From Uloborus plumipes (lineage: Eukaryota; Arthropoda; Arachnida; Araneae; Uloboridae), in the NCBI GenBank assembly GCA_038373865.1, contig JAXGGA010001083.1:106430-170429 (forward strand): a stretch of DNA of 64,000 nucleotides, read 5' to 3'. The notes beneath the pieces were generated by a model, which saw only the letters and a list, made by a program, of their open reading frames with translations, did no database searches and was not told the origin of the DNA. The position numbers and the translations under genes are program-made. Below, piece by piece: positions 33,771 to 45,932 of this stretch; within the stretch, counting starts at the first letter, position 1, and each line of letters opens with the position of its first letter.

Positions 33771-34202
33771 CACTGTAAAAAATGAATGTTGTTTTTATAG
33801 TAGAATACCACTAATTTCTGTAGTAATAAACTGTAAAAGTTGCTAATTTTACAATAATGAACTGTAAAATTGCTAATTTTACAATAATGAACTGCAAAAG
33901 TTGCTAATTTTACAATAATGAACTGTAAAATTGCTAATTTTACAATAATGAACTGTAAAACTGCCAATTTTACAATAATGAACTGTAAAATTTTACAATA
34001 ATGAACTGTAAAATTTTACAATAATGAACTGAAATAATGAACTTAATGTAATTTTACAATAATGAACTGTAAAATTGCTAATTTTACAGTAATGAACTGT
34101 AAAATTAGCAATTTGACAGTTTATTACTGTGCATTTTAGTTTTGAATTGGAAATCGGCTGCCAGTATTATGTTATGGAAACAACAGTTCATTATGCAGTG
34201 TA
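33771..34202. mobile_element. MITE family 1 copy expanded by a minisatellite
   Basis: Ends CACTGTAAAAAATGAATG and GTTCATTATGCAGTGT. Between about 33845 and 34100 a ~30-bp unit (ACTGTAAAATTGCTAATTTT plus ACAATAATGA) is tandemly repeated about eight times with deletions, expanding an internal motif that is single or double in other copies. Confidence 0.75.
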
Positions 34203-34471
34203 ACAGGATGGGTAATTGGCTCTGAATTGAGTTTGGTTACTTTTGAAATAGCTTTAAGTTTCCCAACTCAAAACCGCTTCAATTACCCTCTCCTATAATC
34301 CGAAAAAAATACAAATATTGTCATCGTCAGAGACTTAGCAGAGCAGATCTATACGAACACAAAAATTCTACATGTTCCTATCGACAACTCAGAACAACAA
34401 TAAGACGTCTATGCCTAAAAACAACAGTAAAATGTTCTGTTGTTCTAAAACAACGTTAAAAGTCAGATATG

Positions 34472-34500
34472 GCCAGCCAGCGGCACGCGTGCCATAGTGT
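34472..34500. mobile_element. hAT-like terminus fragment
   Basis: GGCCAGCCAGCGGCACGCG resembles the complement of the 23876 terminus. No partner end found. Confidence 0.3.
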
Positions 34501-34692
34501 GTGTCACTGATGAATTTTGAAAATGTTTAAAATCTTAATAGTAATTAACTTACGTTTAACTAATAAGATAATGACTTCAAAATATGGTCAATGTAATAGT
34601 TTCATTTTTTAGAAATTTCAATTTTATATTCAAGAGCACTTTTTTAAACTTCGTTATGCACTTTTTCTTCGAAGTCTCCCCAGTAAAATTAA

Positions 34693-35176
34693 CCCATTTA
34701 TGCCCAGTAGCTTAAAAACAAGACGCTTGTTAGTTACTGCATACAAAAACCTGTAATGGGTATATCATTTTACTCAAGCTGTTTCCCACAAGTTAAATAG
34801 TCCTTCTTCTTGAGAAAACCAGTTAGAGGCACTATTTGAACAAAGGTTTTATTTATTGAACATAAGAGTTTATTTATATTATTAAGTTTTTTTTTGCGAA
34901 CTTATTTTTCAGAAAATTAAACTATTTTAAAATGAATTGCTTAAAATTGATCAGAGATGCCTTCTGTAATGTTACTTTGCAAAAGTAAAGTCAAGTAAGG
35001 TCGTATTTTGCTCACATATCAGCAAAATTATCCCATAAACAGGACGTTAAATAACTTAATAAATATGGCAACGACGAACTATTTTCAGCCTAAAATGTAT
35101 GTATACCATTCCAAGTAAAAATTTTATGCAGATAAAAATTGAAAAAAGTTGTTAAAAAAACTTGGGCATAAATGGG
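34693..35176. mobile_element. piggyBac-like TTAA MITE
   Basis: CCCATTTATGCCCA and TGGGCATAAATGGG are perfect inverted ends with TTAA on both sides. Non-coding. Confidence 0.8.
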
Positions 35177-35837
35177 TTAAAACCATAATGCAAATTGTTG
35201 CATCTGCAAATTATTGTAATACAAATTGTGATACATGTTGTAACATTGAAACTTTCATCTGCACCAGGGCTAAAATTTAAAGAATACGATTAAGATTTCT
35301 CAATTTGCACTGATTTTCTGAAAGTGGAAAATAATTTATTCAAACAATGAGAAAATATTATAGAATTATGAGGGCAACACCATTCTTCTAATATTTAGCA
35401 GAAATCGTATGAAAGTAGTAAATAAAGTGCGAAGAGAAAAACGTATTATTACAAATGCACTTTAATTTAACTACTAGAAGCACTTGGAGTTTTAATGTTT
35501 CGCAATATACGAGTTTGAAAGTTTGCACATAAGTGCACCATTAAATTCTGGAAGCAGATATCTTTATGCAATCTAAAAAATTGAAAGAACAGTTCTTTCT
35601 CCAATGCTACTTCTTATCTTCTAATTAAAAACCGGATTACAAGTGATCAGAATTTCCGCATGTTATTTATATACAATAATAATGCATTAAAAGCAAAGAA
35701 ACACAACAAACCTTCAAACACTTAAAAATAATAGAGACGCGAATATCAAATAAAGTCCACATTTAGGAGTCAAACATGGTACAATTTCATTGGATCGCTA
35801 AGAAAAGAAAGAGGAACTTCAACCTCTGTGAAAGACT

Positions 35838-35906
35838 AGCAATAATAATAACAATAATAATAATCATTATTATAATTATTATTATTCTTATCATTATTAT
35901 TATAAA
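35838..35906. repeat. AAT/ATT trinucleotide repeat
   Basis: AATAATAA units switch to ATTATT units half way, making the tract self-complementary. Confidence 0.8.
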
Positions 35907-36035
35907 TAAAACGACAATATCAGCCAACAGAAGCTATGATTTTATTATGGATAATTGAATCACACATGAGCTCATAATGTTGAAGTTATATTGAAACAAC
36001 AGATCGAATTTAATTTCAGTTAATACAAATAAACT

Positions 36036-36287
36036 CTGTACCTCAGAGCCTGGCTGAGATAAGTCCAAAGATGTAAGGTTTCACTTTTTTACAGCATTGT
36101 GCGTAGAATATTATTCCACGTCGACCCATGAGAACGTCATCCTACAAAAGAAGTTCCTTCACAATTATTTAGCCACGTTGAAAAAGAGCGAGTCTCATCT
36201 TTTTGCTTGCATTCGGCACTCACTTTCGTGTTCTACTGAAAAGTTACGAAAATGGACTTACGTTAGTCTGGTTCTGAGCTACAGAAC
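36036..36287. mobile_element. MITE family 2 copy
   Basis: CTGTACCTCAGAGCCTGG and CTGGTTCTGAGCTACAG ends; interior GTCGACCCATGAGAACG matches the copy at 19118. Confidence 0.75.
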
Positions 36288-36960
36288 TTTTTAAAGTTTT
36301 TAATTACAATCCTACAATATACTTAAACAAAGCTAAGATACATTATAAAATATCACAACATTGATATGAATTGCAATAAATGAATATAAAAGGGATTTTA
36401 AGAATTGTAGACAATTTAAATTAAAATTATTCATAATAAAGCATTAGCATTAAGTTTCAAGTGGATAAGAAATCAAAGAAATTCAAGAAATACAAAAATT
36501 AAAAGCAGGTGTTTAAGTTTAACTTTTTACAGTTCAAGTTTAACTTAAGTTTCATTCAATCATCTACGGAACGGAAAGTCCTGTCGAGTTGTTACTTGTG
36601 TTATTTAATTCAGCTCACTAGAACCATATTAAATGAATATAAAGTTACCGAATTTCGGGGAGTAACTCTCTCAATTAATGAAACCCTATTTTACGTCGTT
36701 TTGTATTCAGTTACTACGTCCCATAAGCTTCTATAACAATAACAGCAATAATAACAATAATAGTAATAAATAATGTAACTGAATAATACAAAACATCAAA
36801 ACATTTACGCTTGCCAAAATATAGATACAAATATTTCATTCTTTGAACAAGTACTATTATGCTTTTTACTTACTCAATTTCGTACAGACCTGATTTCCAA
36901 AACAGGTTCAATTTTTTTCCATAAGCACATTCAGTACAGCAACCTTCTTCAATCATTTCT

Positions 36961-37339
36961 ACACTGCAAAAAATGAACTGTTGTTTTTACAGTATAATAG
37001 AGACAACCGAGGTTCCAATTTAAAACTGTAAAATGCACAGTAATAAACAGTAAAACTAGCAATTTTACAGTTCCTTACCGTAAATTTATTCAATTTTACA
37101 GTTTATTGCCGTAAATTTTAGCTGTATTGTACGATAAAAACAACAGTGTAATATAGGCAGCAGAGGTTCCAGTTTCAAATTGTAAAAAGCCGGTAATAAA
37201 CTAAAGATAGCAATTTTAGTTTATTACTGTAAAGTTAGAAATTTTACAGTTTAGTACTGTAAGATTATCAATTTTTACAGTTTATTACTGCAAAATTAGC
37301 TGTATTATACTGTAAAAACAACATTCATTTTTTAGTGTA
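36961..37339. mobile_element. MITE family 1 copy
   Basis: ACACTGCAAAAAATGAACTG at the left, TTCATTTTTTAGTGTA at the right, family interior AAAACTGTAAAATGCACAG and two internal half repeats. Its right end is included in the 214-bp tandem duplication that follows. Confidence 0.75.
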
Positions 37340-37744
37340 GGGATGGCTGCCTTGCATGAGCATATTGAACAAAAGAAATCGCAGAAAAGTACAAGAAGGT
37401 AGTGCATTCCAGCAACTATAACACTAGTTGGGATTATTAATTAGTATAGGAAACGATGGGATAGTAAATGATGCTAAAAGTTGCCCGATTAGACAGAAAC
37501 AACGGTATATTGGTTCATCAGAAGAATGAAAACAACATTCATTTTTTAGTGTAGGGATGGCTGCCTTGCATGAGCATATTGAACAAAAGAAATCGCAGAA
37601 AAGTACAAGAAGGTAGAGCATTCCAGCAACTATAACACTAGTTGGGATTATTAATTAGTATAGGAAACGATGGGATAGTAAATGATGCTAAAAGTTGCCC
37701 AATTAGACGGAAACAACGGCATATTGGTTCATCAGAAAAATGAA
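37317..37744. repeat. 214-bp tandem duplication
   Basis: GGATGGCTGCCTTGCATGAG occurs at 37341 and 37555, and the whole interval to TCATCAGAA...ATGAAA is repeated with only a few differences. The recurring piece starts with the right end of a MITE family 1 copy. Confidence 0.9.
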
Positions 37745-39451
37745 AGCTTCAATAGTACTATAAGTGTAGCGTTGGAATATTTTTTTGATGGATTTATTTT
37801 CGACTGCTTTAGAATATTTTACACTAAAACTGACTATTTGCTTTATGGAGTTAACATCAAGCATGTTCAAATAGTTTGTAAAAATGTTTTTGCGATATCT
37901 CTTCATTTTTCTTGGGACGTTCAATTAAAATTTTAAGTATTATGTCTATCAAAATTAAATTAAAATATAACATATTATTTTAAGTTATATTACTTACTTT
38001 AAAGATATTCTTCTTCTTTTTTTTTCATCAAGAGTTTTTTCTAACTTACTTAAAGTAAACCTTTTGATTCGGTATTTATAATGGCTTTAATTTTCTCCGT
38101 CGGAGCTAACATGCTAACTTTTTGTATAATTATTTAAAATTGGACGAAAAATTGCTCAAATTACAAGCATGAGATTTTTTGAAATAAAAAAAAATATTTT
38201 GCTCGAATAGAACTATTCCCTCAAAAGATATGTGGAGGAAGGATAGACAGACCGACACAGGCACACTTGTAAAAATGGATCTATACTCTTTAAGTACGAA
38301 AACAATTCAATCATTTTTCAGGAAGTTAATAGGTAAACAGAATTGATATTTTTTTAAACAATAACAATGTAAAAAATACCGCACGTAATAAAATCTCAAG
38401 TTAGATTTTACTCCATGGTTTATCTATGATGCCATTGTGTAAATAACAGTTGCAATACATTTTTCACATCCTAAACAAATATAATTCACGCATGAGGATA
38501 TGAAATAGTGAATAATAAAAAATAATTTGGATCACGCCGAAAAATTTGACAAAAATAAATACCTTATACTAACGAGAGATTGAAGGGTACGATTTAGAAA
38601 AATACTAATTATTTTGCAGGACAGTGACACATTTGATTTACTATTTTTTTTAATTTAATAGTAACATTTAAAAACACATGACATACTTTTAAAATTTGAC
38701 AGCTGAAATGAGCAACTTATGCCAACCTCTTTAACATCATTAGAATCCCCTAATATTTTTAAAAAAATTATTAAAGATAGTTAATTTCTTATGTATTAAC
38801 TAACACAAATTATTTTTAAACAAGATGAAACTTAAAAATTAAACTATTTTGCAAAATCCCTGACAAAAAACTCATTTTGGCTCAAGAAATACTACAAGAA
38901 TCATCAATACTTATACAGAAACATGGAACATAGAAAACGTCAAAGAAGAATCTATGATTGGCGATTTCTGAGCTTTCGCCAAAGCGTAGGGTCAAGGTTG
39001 GCTTGCATTTTCGCCTCGGGTTTTTCCTCCTTTGACCGAATTTCGTTTGTTTGCAGGTAAGATTAGTAAAATATTTTCTCTTTTTCCTCGATGTTTTTGC
39101 TTTATAATGCCCCCTTTTTTAAAAGTATTTTCAACAAATACTTAATGTACTTTTTATAAGATATCTAGAACTAATTAACTGTTATAGCACAAAAATAGCG
39201 GCAAGCCTTTTCGATGAAAGTGTTCCGCTTGGCTATTTCAGGACGAGTTGTTGTTTCGTGACGTGTTTAGAATTATTTTATTATTGCGATGATTGGTGCC
39301 AATTGTGGTAGAAGAGTTATTCTACATTTTGTCATTGGGGTCCGTCTATCTAATAAATGAAGCATTGTTTCAGTATTAGCATAATGTGATCGCGATCTAT
39401 AATATAAATATTCGATCGCGCGTTGAGTCATTGCTCCTCTTATATTCCTAA

Positions 39452-40504
39452 GGGCGCTTTTACACTTGACGACACGGCAACGACGAAAGTCGGACAGTAA
39501 TACAGCAACGATAAGTACCGTGTCGTGTCGTTTATAGCACTGCTTTTCCACTCAAACGATATCGTTTCTCCGAACGGGTCATTTTCCATCGCATTTCATT
39601 TCGAGATAGCACTGTGCTCACACGTATATTATTATGGCTCCTCCATTTATCAGATTACGACTGTTATATTTACTTTACTTCCAGAAAAAGAAAACAAATG
39701 AAAAATACGATATTGAGTGCATGATATTCACAACTTTATTACATTCTCACTCACCTTGTTTACTAAGAACGAAACGCATACTATCTGCTGGAATTGCAGA
39801 GCGATAAATGGCGGATCTAACTCCCAAAAGTTTGCCATAGAACTTTTTAAAATTAAGTCCACAGTTCGCCATGATATAAGTTGGTCGTCGCAATATAATT
39901 TTGTTTTGTTTTCGTAATTGTAGTGCTCTTTAGTACTAAGCGAGTGTATCCCCATTTCGTTATAATGAAGAGAATTCGTTAACAAATATGTTTCGTTGTC
40001 AATCGTCTCTTCGTTGACACCATCGCTTCTTTGCGAATAGATTCGCCATTTATCCCTCGGCGGCGCCAACACTGTCAGAATGAAAACTTGAGTTTTTTTT
40101 TTTTTTTTTTGTTGCATTAAAAATCGTCTGAGCAACAATAATGAAACAAAATATCAACTAAAATGAATAAAATTGTTTTATTGCTACATCTTTTGTTTAT
40201 CGTCTGCAAATTGAAGCTTATATTTATTAATAAAGAGATGTCGAATTTAAACGCAATTGCTATATAGTTCGAAGAAAGTAAACAGATGGATGAGTATCGT
40301 CCCGATTTTAAAGGAGAGACGGATGCCATCCGACACGAATGGGACGACAAACGACAGCGTTCGGTCGGAGACGGCAGAATCGTCCTGGAATCGGGAGATG
40401 GAAAAGCGCATAGCATATTTTAATGCATTTTGCGTGCTCCAATGTCGGATGACGACAATCGCTTACGATTTATCGTTGCCGTGTCGGTAAGTGTAAAAGC
40501 GCCC
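39452..40504. mobile_element. Harbinger-like element, TAA-flanked
   Basis: GGGCGCTTTTACACTT and AAGTGTAAAAGCGCCC are perfect inverted ends with TAA on both sides, as in PIF/Harbinger elements (TWA target). Subterminal ACGACACGGCAACGA repeats are near both ends. Open frames inside on both strands show no domain I recognise, so probably non-autonomous. Confidence 0.7.
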
Positions 40505-41124
40505 TAAATCTGAATAATTTCAGTTGTCCACGAATCACGTGTGAGAGATGTCTGTGGATTAAATTTGTTTCATATTTCCACTAACTTTGAAATATATTCA
40601 GTGCATTTGAGCAGGTATTCACAATCGCTAAAGCGTTGGATGTTTAACAGTGTGAATAAAAAAAGGGGGGGGGGTATCTATGAAACAATTTCGCTCATTC
40701 ACAGTATATGTAATAACATTTTTTAAACATTTTCTACGTTAATTTTGTGTTTACTTTTCATAGTTCTCTATGATTTTCTCAAATGTTTATTGCTTATAGT
40801 GAGAACATTAACTTCAAGTCTGAACGTTCAAATGGGTGATTGCAAATCAATTATGCTAAAAATGTTGCTCATTATGTAAGAGTTCTTTAATATATATTTA
40901 AGTTTTTTTAGATTAAAGAAATTTCACCGACCCACAAAGTTTTTCCGGTCAAAGGTTAAAAGAAGTTGAGAAAAACTGTGTTAGTATACAACTGGTTTTA
41001 TTTATTTTTTAATTATCGGGTTATGTTTTTTCAATTTCCAGTGAAAGGTAAAATTATTGCAAAAACAGTAGAACAAAGATCAAAAGATACGAATCCTTTA
41101 CCAAAGAGCACGATAGCTTCCTAA

Positions 41125-42393
41125 CAGGCCCGTCATTTGGGGGGGGGGGGTCAATTGCCCCCCCCCCCCTGGCTTTGAGAAATTAATGTACTCACATATA
41201 AGTGGGCGTGGTTTTTTAACCGACTTCAACAAAGGAGGAGGTTCTCAATTCAAAGCGTATGTGTTTTTTTTTTGTTTGTTCGCATATAACTTATGATCTA
41301 CTGAACCGATTTGGACGATTTTTTTTAATCGATAGGAGATGGTGTAACTTAGGTACCATTTACTCATATGACGATATTGGTTTACTAGAAAAAAAGTTAT
41401 TATGGAAAACAGTAAATTTCATGTCATTTCCCCATTAAATGATTAAATTTTCAATCCATTGTTGCAAAAATTTTTTGCCTCGCAACAGCAATATTAATAG
41501 TAATCATGATGAAAAATTTGAACCAAGGCTTAACTAAATCTAACATGAAACTCATTAGCGGTAACGTACGTAGTATGTGTTAAAATCTTATGAACAACGA
41601 GAAACTAAAATTGCTTTGAAATATAAATTAGTTGACAAACAGTTGATATTTAAATGGCTTTGATTAAGCTAGTACACAAATAAATGCCAGAGAGTAACAA
41701 AGATTATTTTTAGTGTCAATCGTTTATAATTTTAGACGCGTTGATAGTTTCTTCCTTTTTTTTTCAGTTTATTTTATGGAGCATTTACTTAAGAAAATTA
41801 GGTGAAGTTACGTAATGGAAAGATTACCTTATTTCATAAGTATACTTACACTAAAAAGAATAAAATAAAATAATTTTGGAAAAAAATAGAACCGACTTCA
41901 GTTGGAAATTGCTCTAAAAAGTAAAAAATAATTTTTTTCTTTGAACACCATCGAAACTACTTTTAAACATAAGTTTTGAAGTCGGCGCAAAAACGATAGG
42001 TCAAATGATATTTAACCATATTTTGCCAACATTTTTCAGAGAAACCATTGAAAATTAAAAGCAGAATATTTGTACCATTACACGAATGTGTGGTAATGAA
42101 TGAAATGTATGCGAATGCTTTTAAAGAACCTGGATCCATTAAAATGTATATAGTTGAATCATAGTTGCGTATGATTCTATACATTGTTTTTGCGCCGACT
42201 TCAAAACTTATGTTTAAAAGTAGTTTTGATGGTGTTCAAAGAAAAAAATTATTTTTTACTTTTTAGAGCAATTTCCAACTGAAGTCGGTTCTATTTTTTT
42301 CCAAAATTATTTTATGTTGTTTTCTGGTGAAGTTGTATTGTGTTTTTACCCTTTGCCACCCCCCCCCTGGAAAAACTTGAAATGACGTCCCTG
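41125..42393. mobile_element. hAT-like element carrying a foldback core (family A copy 1)
   Basis: Outer ends CAGGCCCGTCATTTG and AAATGACGTCCCTG with TTCCTAA duplicated on both sides. Inside is a second unit starting AACCGACTTCAACAAAGG, with inverted arms 41888-41985 and 42193-42303 (GAAGTCGGCGCAAAAAC type). The inner unit recurs, reversed, at 49579. Confidence 0.65.
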
Positions 42394-42646
42394 TTCCTAA
42401 TATATTGACACTTCTCTGTGAAGATCCTCACAGAGGAGTAATTAGTGCAATAATTTCTCCAAAACAACATAATAGAAAAGCTGCATCTGTTATGTTCTTA
42501 CATTATAGTGAATTAAAGATTTTCAAGGATTAATTGCATTTATACCCAGTGATTCAAGCTTGCAGGCACCCCTGCGTGTTGAAATTGTTTTGTAATTTTG
42601 TATTTCTGAATACACTAAGTGCTTTACTATTCATTTTTTTTAAGTA

Positions 42647-44321
42647 GGGTGAGTTCTGGTAAGTGCGTCCACGGGGTAAGTGCGTCCACTGGGAATTATA
42701 TGAACACTGTCCTGAAATGGCTTCTGCAACACATCGACTATGTTAGATAACCGTCTAATGATAATTTCAATAGGTAGAATTCAGGCCTGGATTCAATAGA
42801 CGAAACACAATCAGAGACAACTTAAATGTCGTTAAAAAAACTCTAAAGTAAAGAATGAGAAAGTTTTGTTTCAGTTTCTCTTGAAGTCATACCAAGCAAT
42901 TGAAGTCAAGAAATGCAAGTTGTTTCTTTTGAGTAATAGCTACTAATAACATACATGGGGTATTTTGATCAAATACTCTAAATAAAATTTGTTTATATGA
43001 CGGTACGCACTTTCCCTTTCTTTAAAATAAGGTGGGGGTAAGTGCGTACCATTATGATGGGGCAAGTGCGTACCTCTATCATGAGGCATATACGTACCAT
43101 TATGATGAGGCAAGTGTGTACCATTACGTGGAAAATCCGATTCTCGTAATTCACCTTTAATTTTGCTTATAACTTTTATAAGCCGATTATAAATCCGACG
43201 TCATTTCCATCAAGTATTTATATTTACATTGAATGCAGCATAAGATTTCAATTTTATTCATTACCTCTGAAATATATAGGCTTTTATATATCAGTTAGTA
43301 AATTTTTCGTTGAAAATAGCGATCATAAGCTATACTTAATTTAAACCAGAATGACAAATGAAGCAGTGAAATTAAGTGAAACACTAAATAAGGAACCAAC
43401 TGATTCAAAAAACGAAGGTGGAGTAATGAATAAATTATATTTAAGAAAATTAAGAACACCTTGTGAAAAACTATTTCAATGTACAAGAAAAAGAAAATAC
43501 AAGTATAATATCATGATCAATTATTTTCTTTTTTTTTTTTTTTTTTGCTCTTTATTTTGTGTTTCTTTCTTATTGCTACTGATTCTAATAAGAAAAATAT
43601 TTTAAATTCGTATTTATTCAAAAAAGAAAAAAAAAACGAATTGTTCACTTAGGTCACCTAACGATTTACCATACAAATAGAATTAAAGAAAATCACAAGC
43701 TACGCACTTACAACAACGCTATTGGACGCGCATGTCTCATCTCATATTTAAGAAGGGGTAAGTGCGAACCCTGGCTTAAACACAGACTGATTAATGTATT
43801 AAACCAAAATAAACTATGTAGACTATAAGTTATTATTACTAAATAAAAACAACTTACATTTGCTCACTTGGTCTTATTAAAAGGACAAAGAAAGAATCAC
43901 AGACACAACTCTCTCAATCTTCAAATCACAGTTGTTCGCAAGACACGTGGGATATCACTGATTGCGTTTCATCTATGCAAGCAAGTGCTGATCTCTAGTA
44001 TTAGGAATTATCCTAAGGCAATTACCTAACATATTTAATGTATGCCAGAAGTTTTTTCCTGCTCATATTCACATAATTTAAGGTGGACGCACTTACCCCG
44101 CTAGGTAGGGAAAGTGCGTACCTTAGAATAGGTGTCATAAACCAGGTCACAAAACCTATGCTTAGGGTTTATTTGACATATTACATGCTTGAAAAACTTA
44201 GTAAAGGATCTGGAAAGAAAACTAAAAAAAATATTGTGAGTGTACAAGATTTTTCAACAGAGCAGCATCCTTGAGAACATGAACTTTGAAAAAAAGTGTA
44301 CGCACTTACCAGAACTCACCC
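42647..44321. mobile_element. TA-flanked element with GTAAGTGCG repeats
   Basis: GGGTGAGTTCTGGTAAGTGC and GCACTTACCAGAACTCACCC are perfect inverted ends with TA on both sides. GTAAGTGCGT-like motifs recur about ten times inside (42657, 42678, 43005, 43034-43130 cluster, 43757, 44085-44120). No transposase frame. Confidence 0.75.
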
Positions 44322-44416
44322 TAATTGTTTTTTAACTCTGCTCTTACAGAGGAAGTATCGTCTTAATTATCACTATTTTTTTTTTCAAATTTTTGAAATT
44401 ATTTATCTATCTAAGG

Positions 44417-45570
44417 TAATGGTTCCCAAAAAGATAAAGAGTGATAAATTTGATGAGGGTCTCCCCTGGGGTCCACCAAAGTTTGGAAGGGATCTATACC
44501 AATTAAAAAATTAGGGGGTGCTTGAGATGCAAGTAAAGGTCCACAAGCCGGAAATATATTTAAACAAATATCTAGATTTTTAAAGTAATACTTTTTGGCA
44601 TCCTTAATATGTATTTCACTAACTGTGGACGGCATTTTTAAATTACTGCAATTTTTGGATCGAAAAATACATGAAAGAATTTCTTTTTTTTTTTTAACAA
44701 AGCGAATATTTTTATCGATCATATTAGAAAATGATTGTTAATATATTTTATAAATTATTAGTTTGAAAAGGCGATTATTTGGTCATTTAGCAAGAAACAT
44801 TTTGAAAATACAATCAAAAATTTTAAAAAAAAAAGGTCGTTCGTATGCTCAAGTGTAATACTTTTTTTTTTATTTTCTTTTTTTTAATTTTCAAACAAAA
44901 TGGGCAACACTTTTTTTTTTGAAAATAAATTGTTAATTAATGAATAAAATATCCACAAAGTTTTCAAAAATGATTAATTTTGTAAAAATTTAAGAAATAC
45001 TGTTGTAAGGGCAATGTGACCTTTTAAACTGTAGTTAACTGTAGAAAATTTGCTGTTAAAGCATCAGATTCACTCTTTGCCATTAAAAAAAGGTTTTATT
45101 TTTCTGAGTTCTTACACTTTATGTAGTAATAGCATCAAATGTGCATTTTGTGCTATTTCAATTTTAAAGTATCAGTATAAATGTTACGACTTTTTTAACC
45201 TTCTGAATTTCCACCTCATAATAAATTCTATCGAACTATATTTCTTAGCATCGTATTAAAAATGAGTTTGAAGTTGCTGCTTACAAATTCAACATTAAGA
45301 GAGCGTTTCAAAATCCTTAATATAAATTTTTTCACAGTCGGGCAAATTTCTCATGTGCCCATGACTTTTCCATACATTCTACTTTCATATAATGATTTAA
45401 GAACCACTTGACGAAAAGACTTGGTCATTTAATACACTGTTTTTAAACGCTCGAATGTAAATATTAAACTTCCTTACTAATTTTGGAACTAGCCCATGTA
45501 GAGGATGTCCACGAAAAGCAGAAAAAAAATCAGCAAGGAGTCCGTTGGAAAAGCAGTTTAGGAATCTCTA
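44417..45570. mobile_element. hAT-like element, 8-bp duplication ATCTAAGS
   Basis: TAATGGTTCCCAAA and (complement of right end) TAGAGATTCCTAAA, flanked by ATCTAAGG and ATCTAAGC. No transposase frame. Ends about 190 bp before the gene 3 leader. Confidence 0.65.
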
Positions 45571-45757
45571 ATCTAAGCAAACATTATGCACTTGTCCGGA
45601 TCGTGGCTTAATATTTTATACATTAGAGTAAATTTAAATTAAAAACAAAAATTTAAAAATTCAAGTCTTTCGGTAAATAATAGATTTTAATATCGAATTG
45701 CAATGAATAATGACATGAATAAGTTATCTTCGGTCCTTAACTTTTTTAATTTTACAG

Positions 45758-45868
45758 GTCATGGGGATGCCCGGTGAGGAAGTACTCAGTTTCTCTCTTT
45801 CAGAACAGTTTGTATTTCTGATATAATAGGGCAAAAGTCACCGATGAGGTATCGGCTAAAGAAGAACT
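45758..45868 (+). promoter_or_regulatory. Gene 3 5' leader
   Basis: After a possible acceptor TTTTACAG the leader matches that of gene 4 in layout: GGAAGTACT about 90 nt before ATG and CTAAAGAA(GAA)CT directly before ATG, with nearly equal lengths (111 and 113 nt). Probably a 5' UTR exon end plus the start-codon context. The promoter itself is not identified. Confidence 0.4.
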
Positions 45869-45932
45869 ATGTCCGTATCAGTTTCAATTTGTATTCTTGG
45901 ACTCGTCTTAGTTAAAGGTGTACTTAGCCAAA
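45869..45932 (+). CDS. Gene 3 signal-peptide exon
   Basis: 64 nt, ATG preceded by AGAACT, donor GTAAGA in phase 1. Encodes 21 residues ending KGVLSQ. Gene 4 has the same context and a KDALSQ end. Confidence 0.8.

Larger units (their letters stand above)
33556..45757. other. Gene 2 - gene 3 intergenic region
   Basis: About 12 kb with no supported gene. Filled by the MITEs, hAT, TTAA, Harbinger-like and TA-flanked elements listed below. 35200-35950 and 37950-39440 show only AT-rich DNA and an AAT/ATT trinucleotide repeat at 35838-35906. Confidence 0.65.

Noticed and set aside
33840..34100. CRISPR-like array
   Set aside because: Units are contiguous without unique spacers and derive from a MITE; eukaryotic context.
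39728..40416. Frames inside the Harbinger-like element
   Set aside because: No DDE transposase or Myb/SANT motif recognised; too short and overlapping on both strands.
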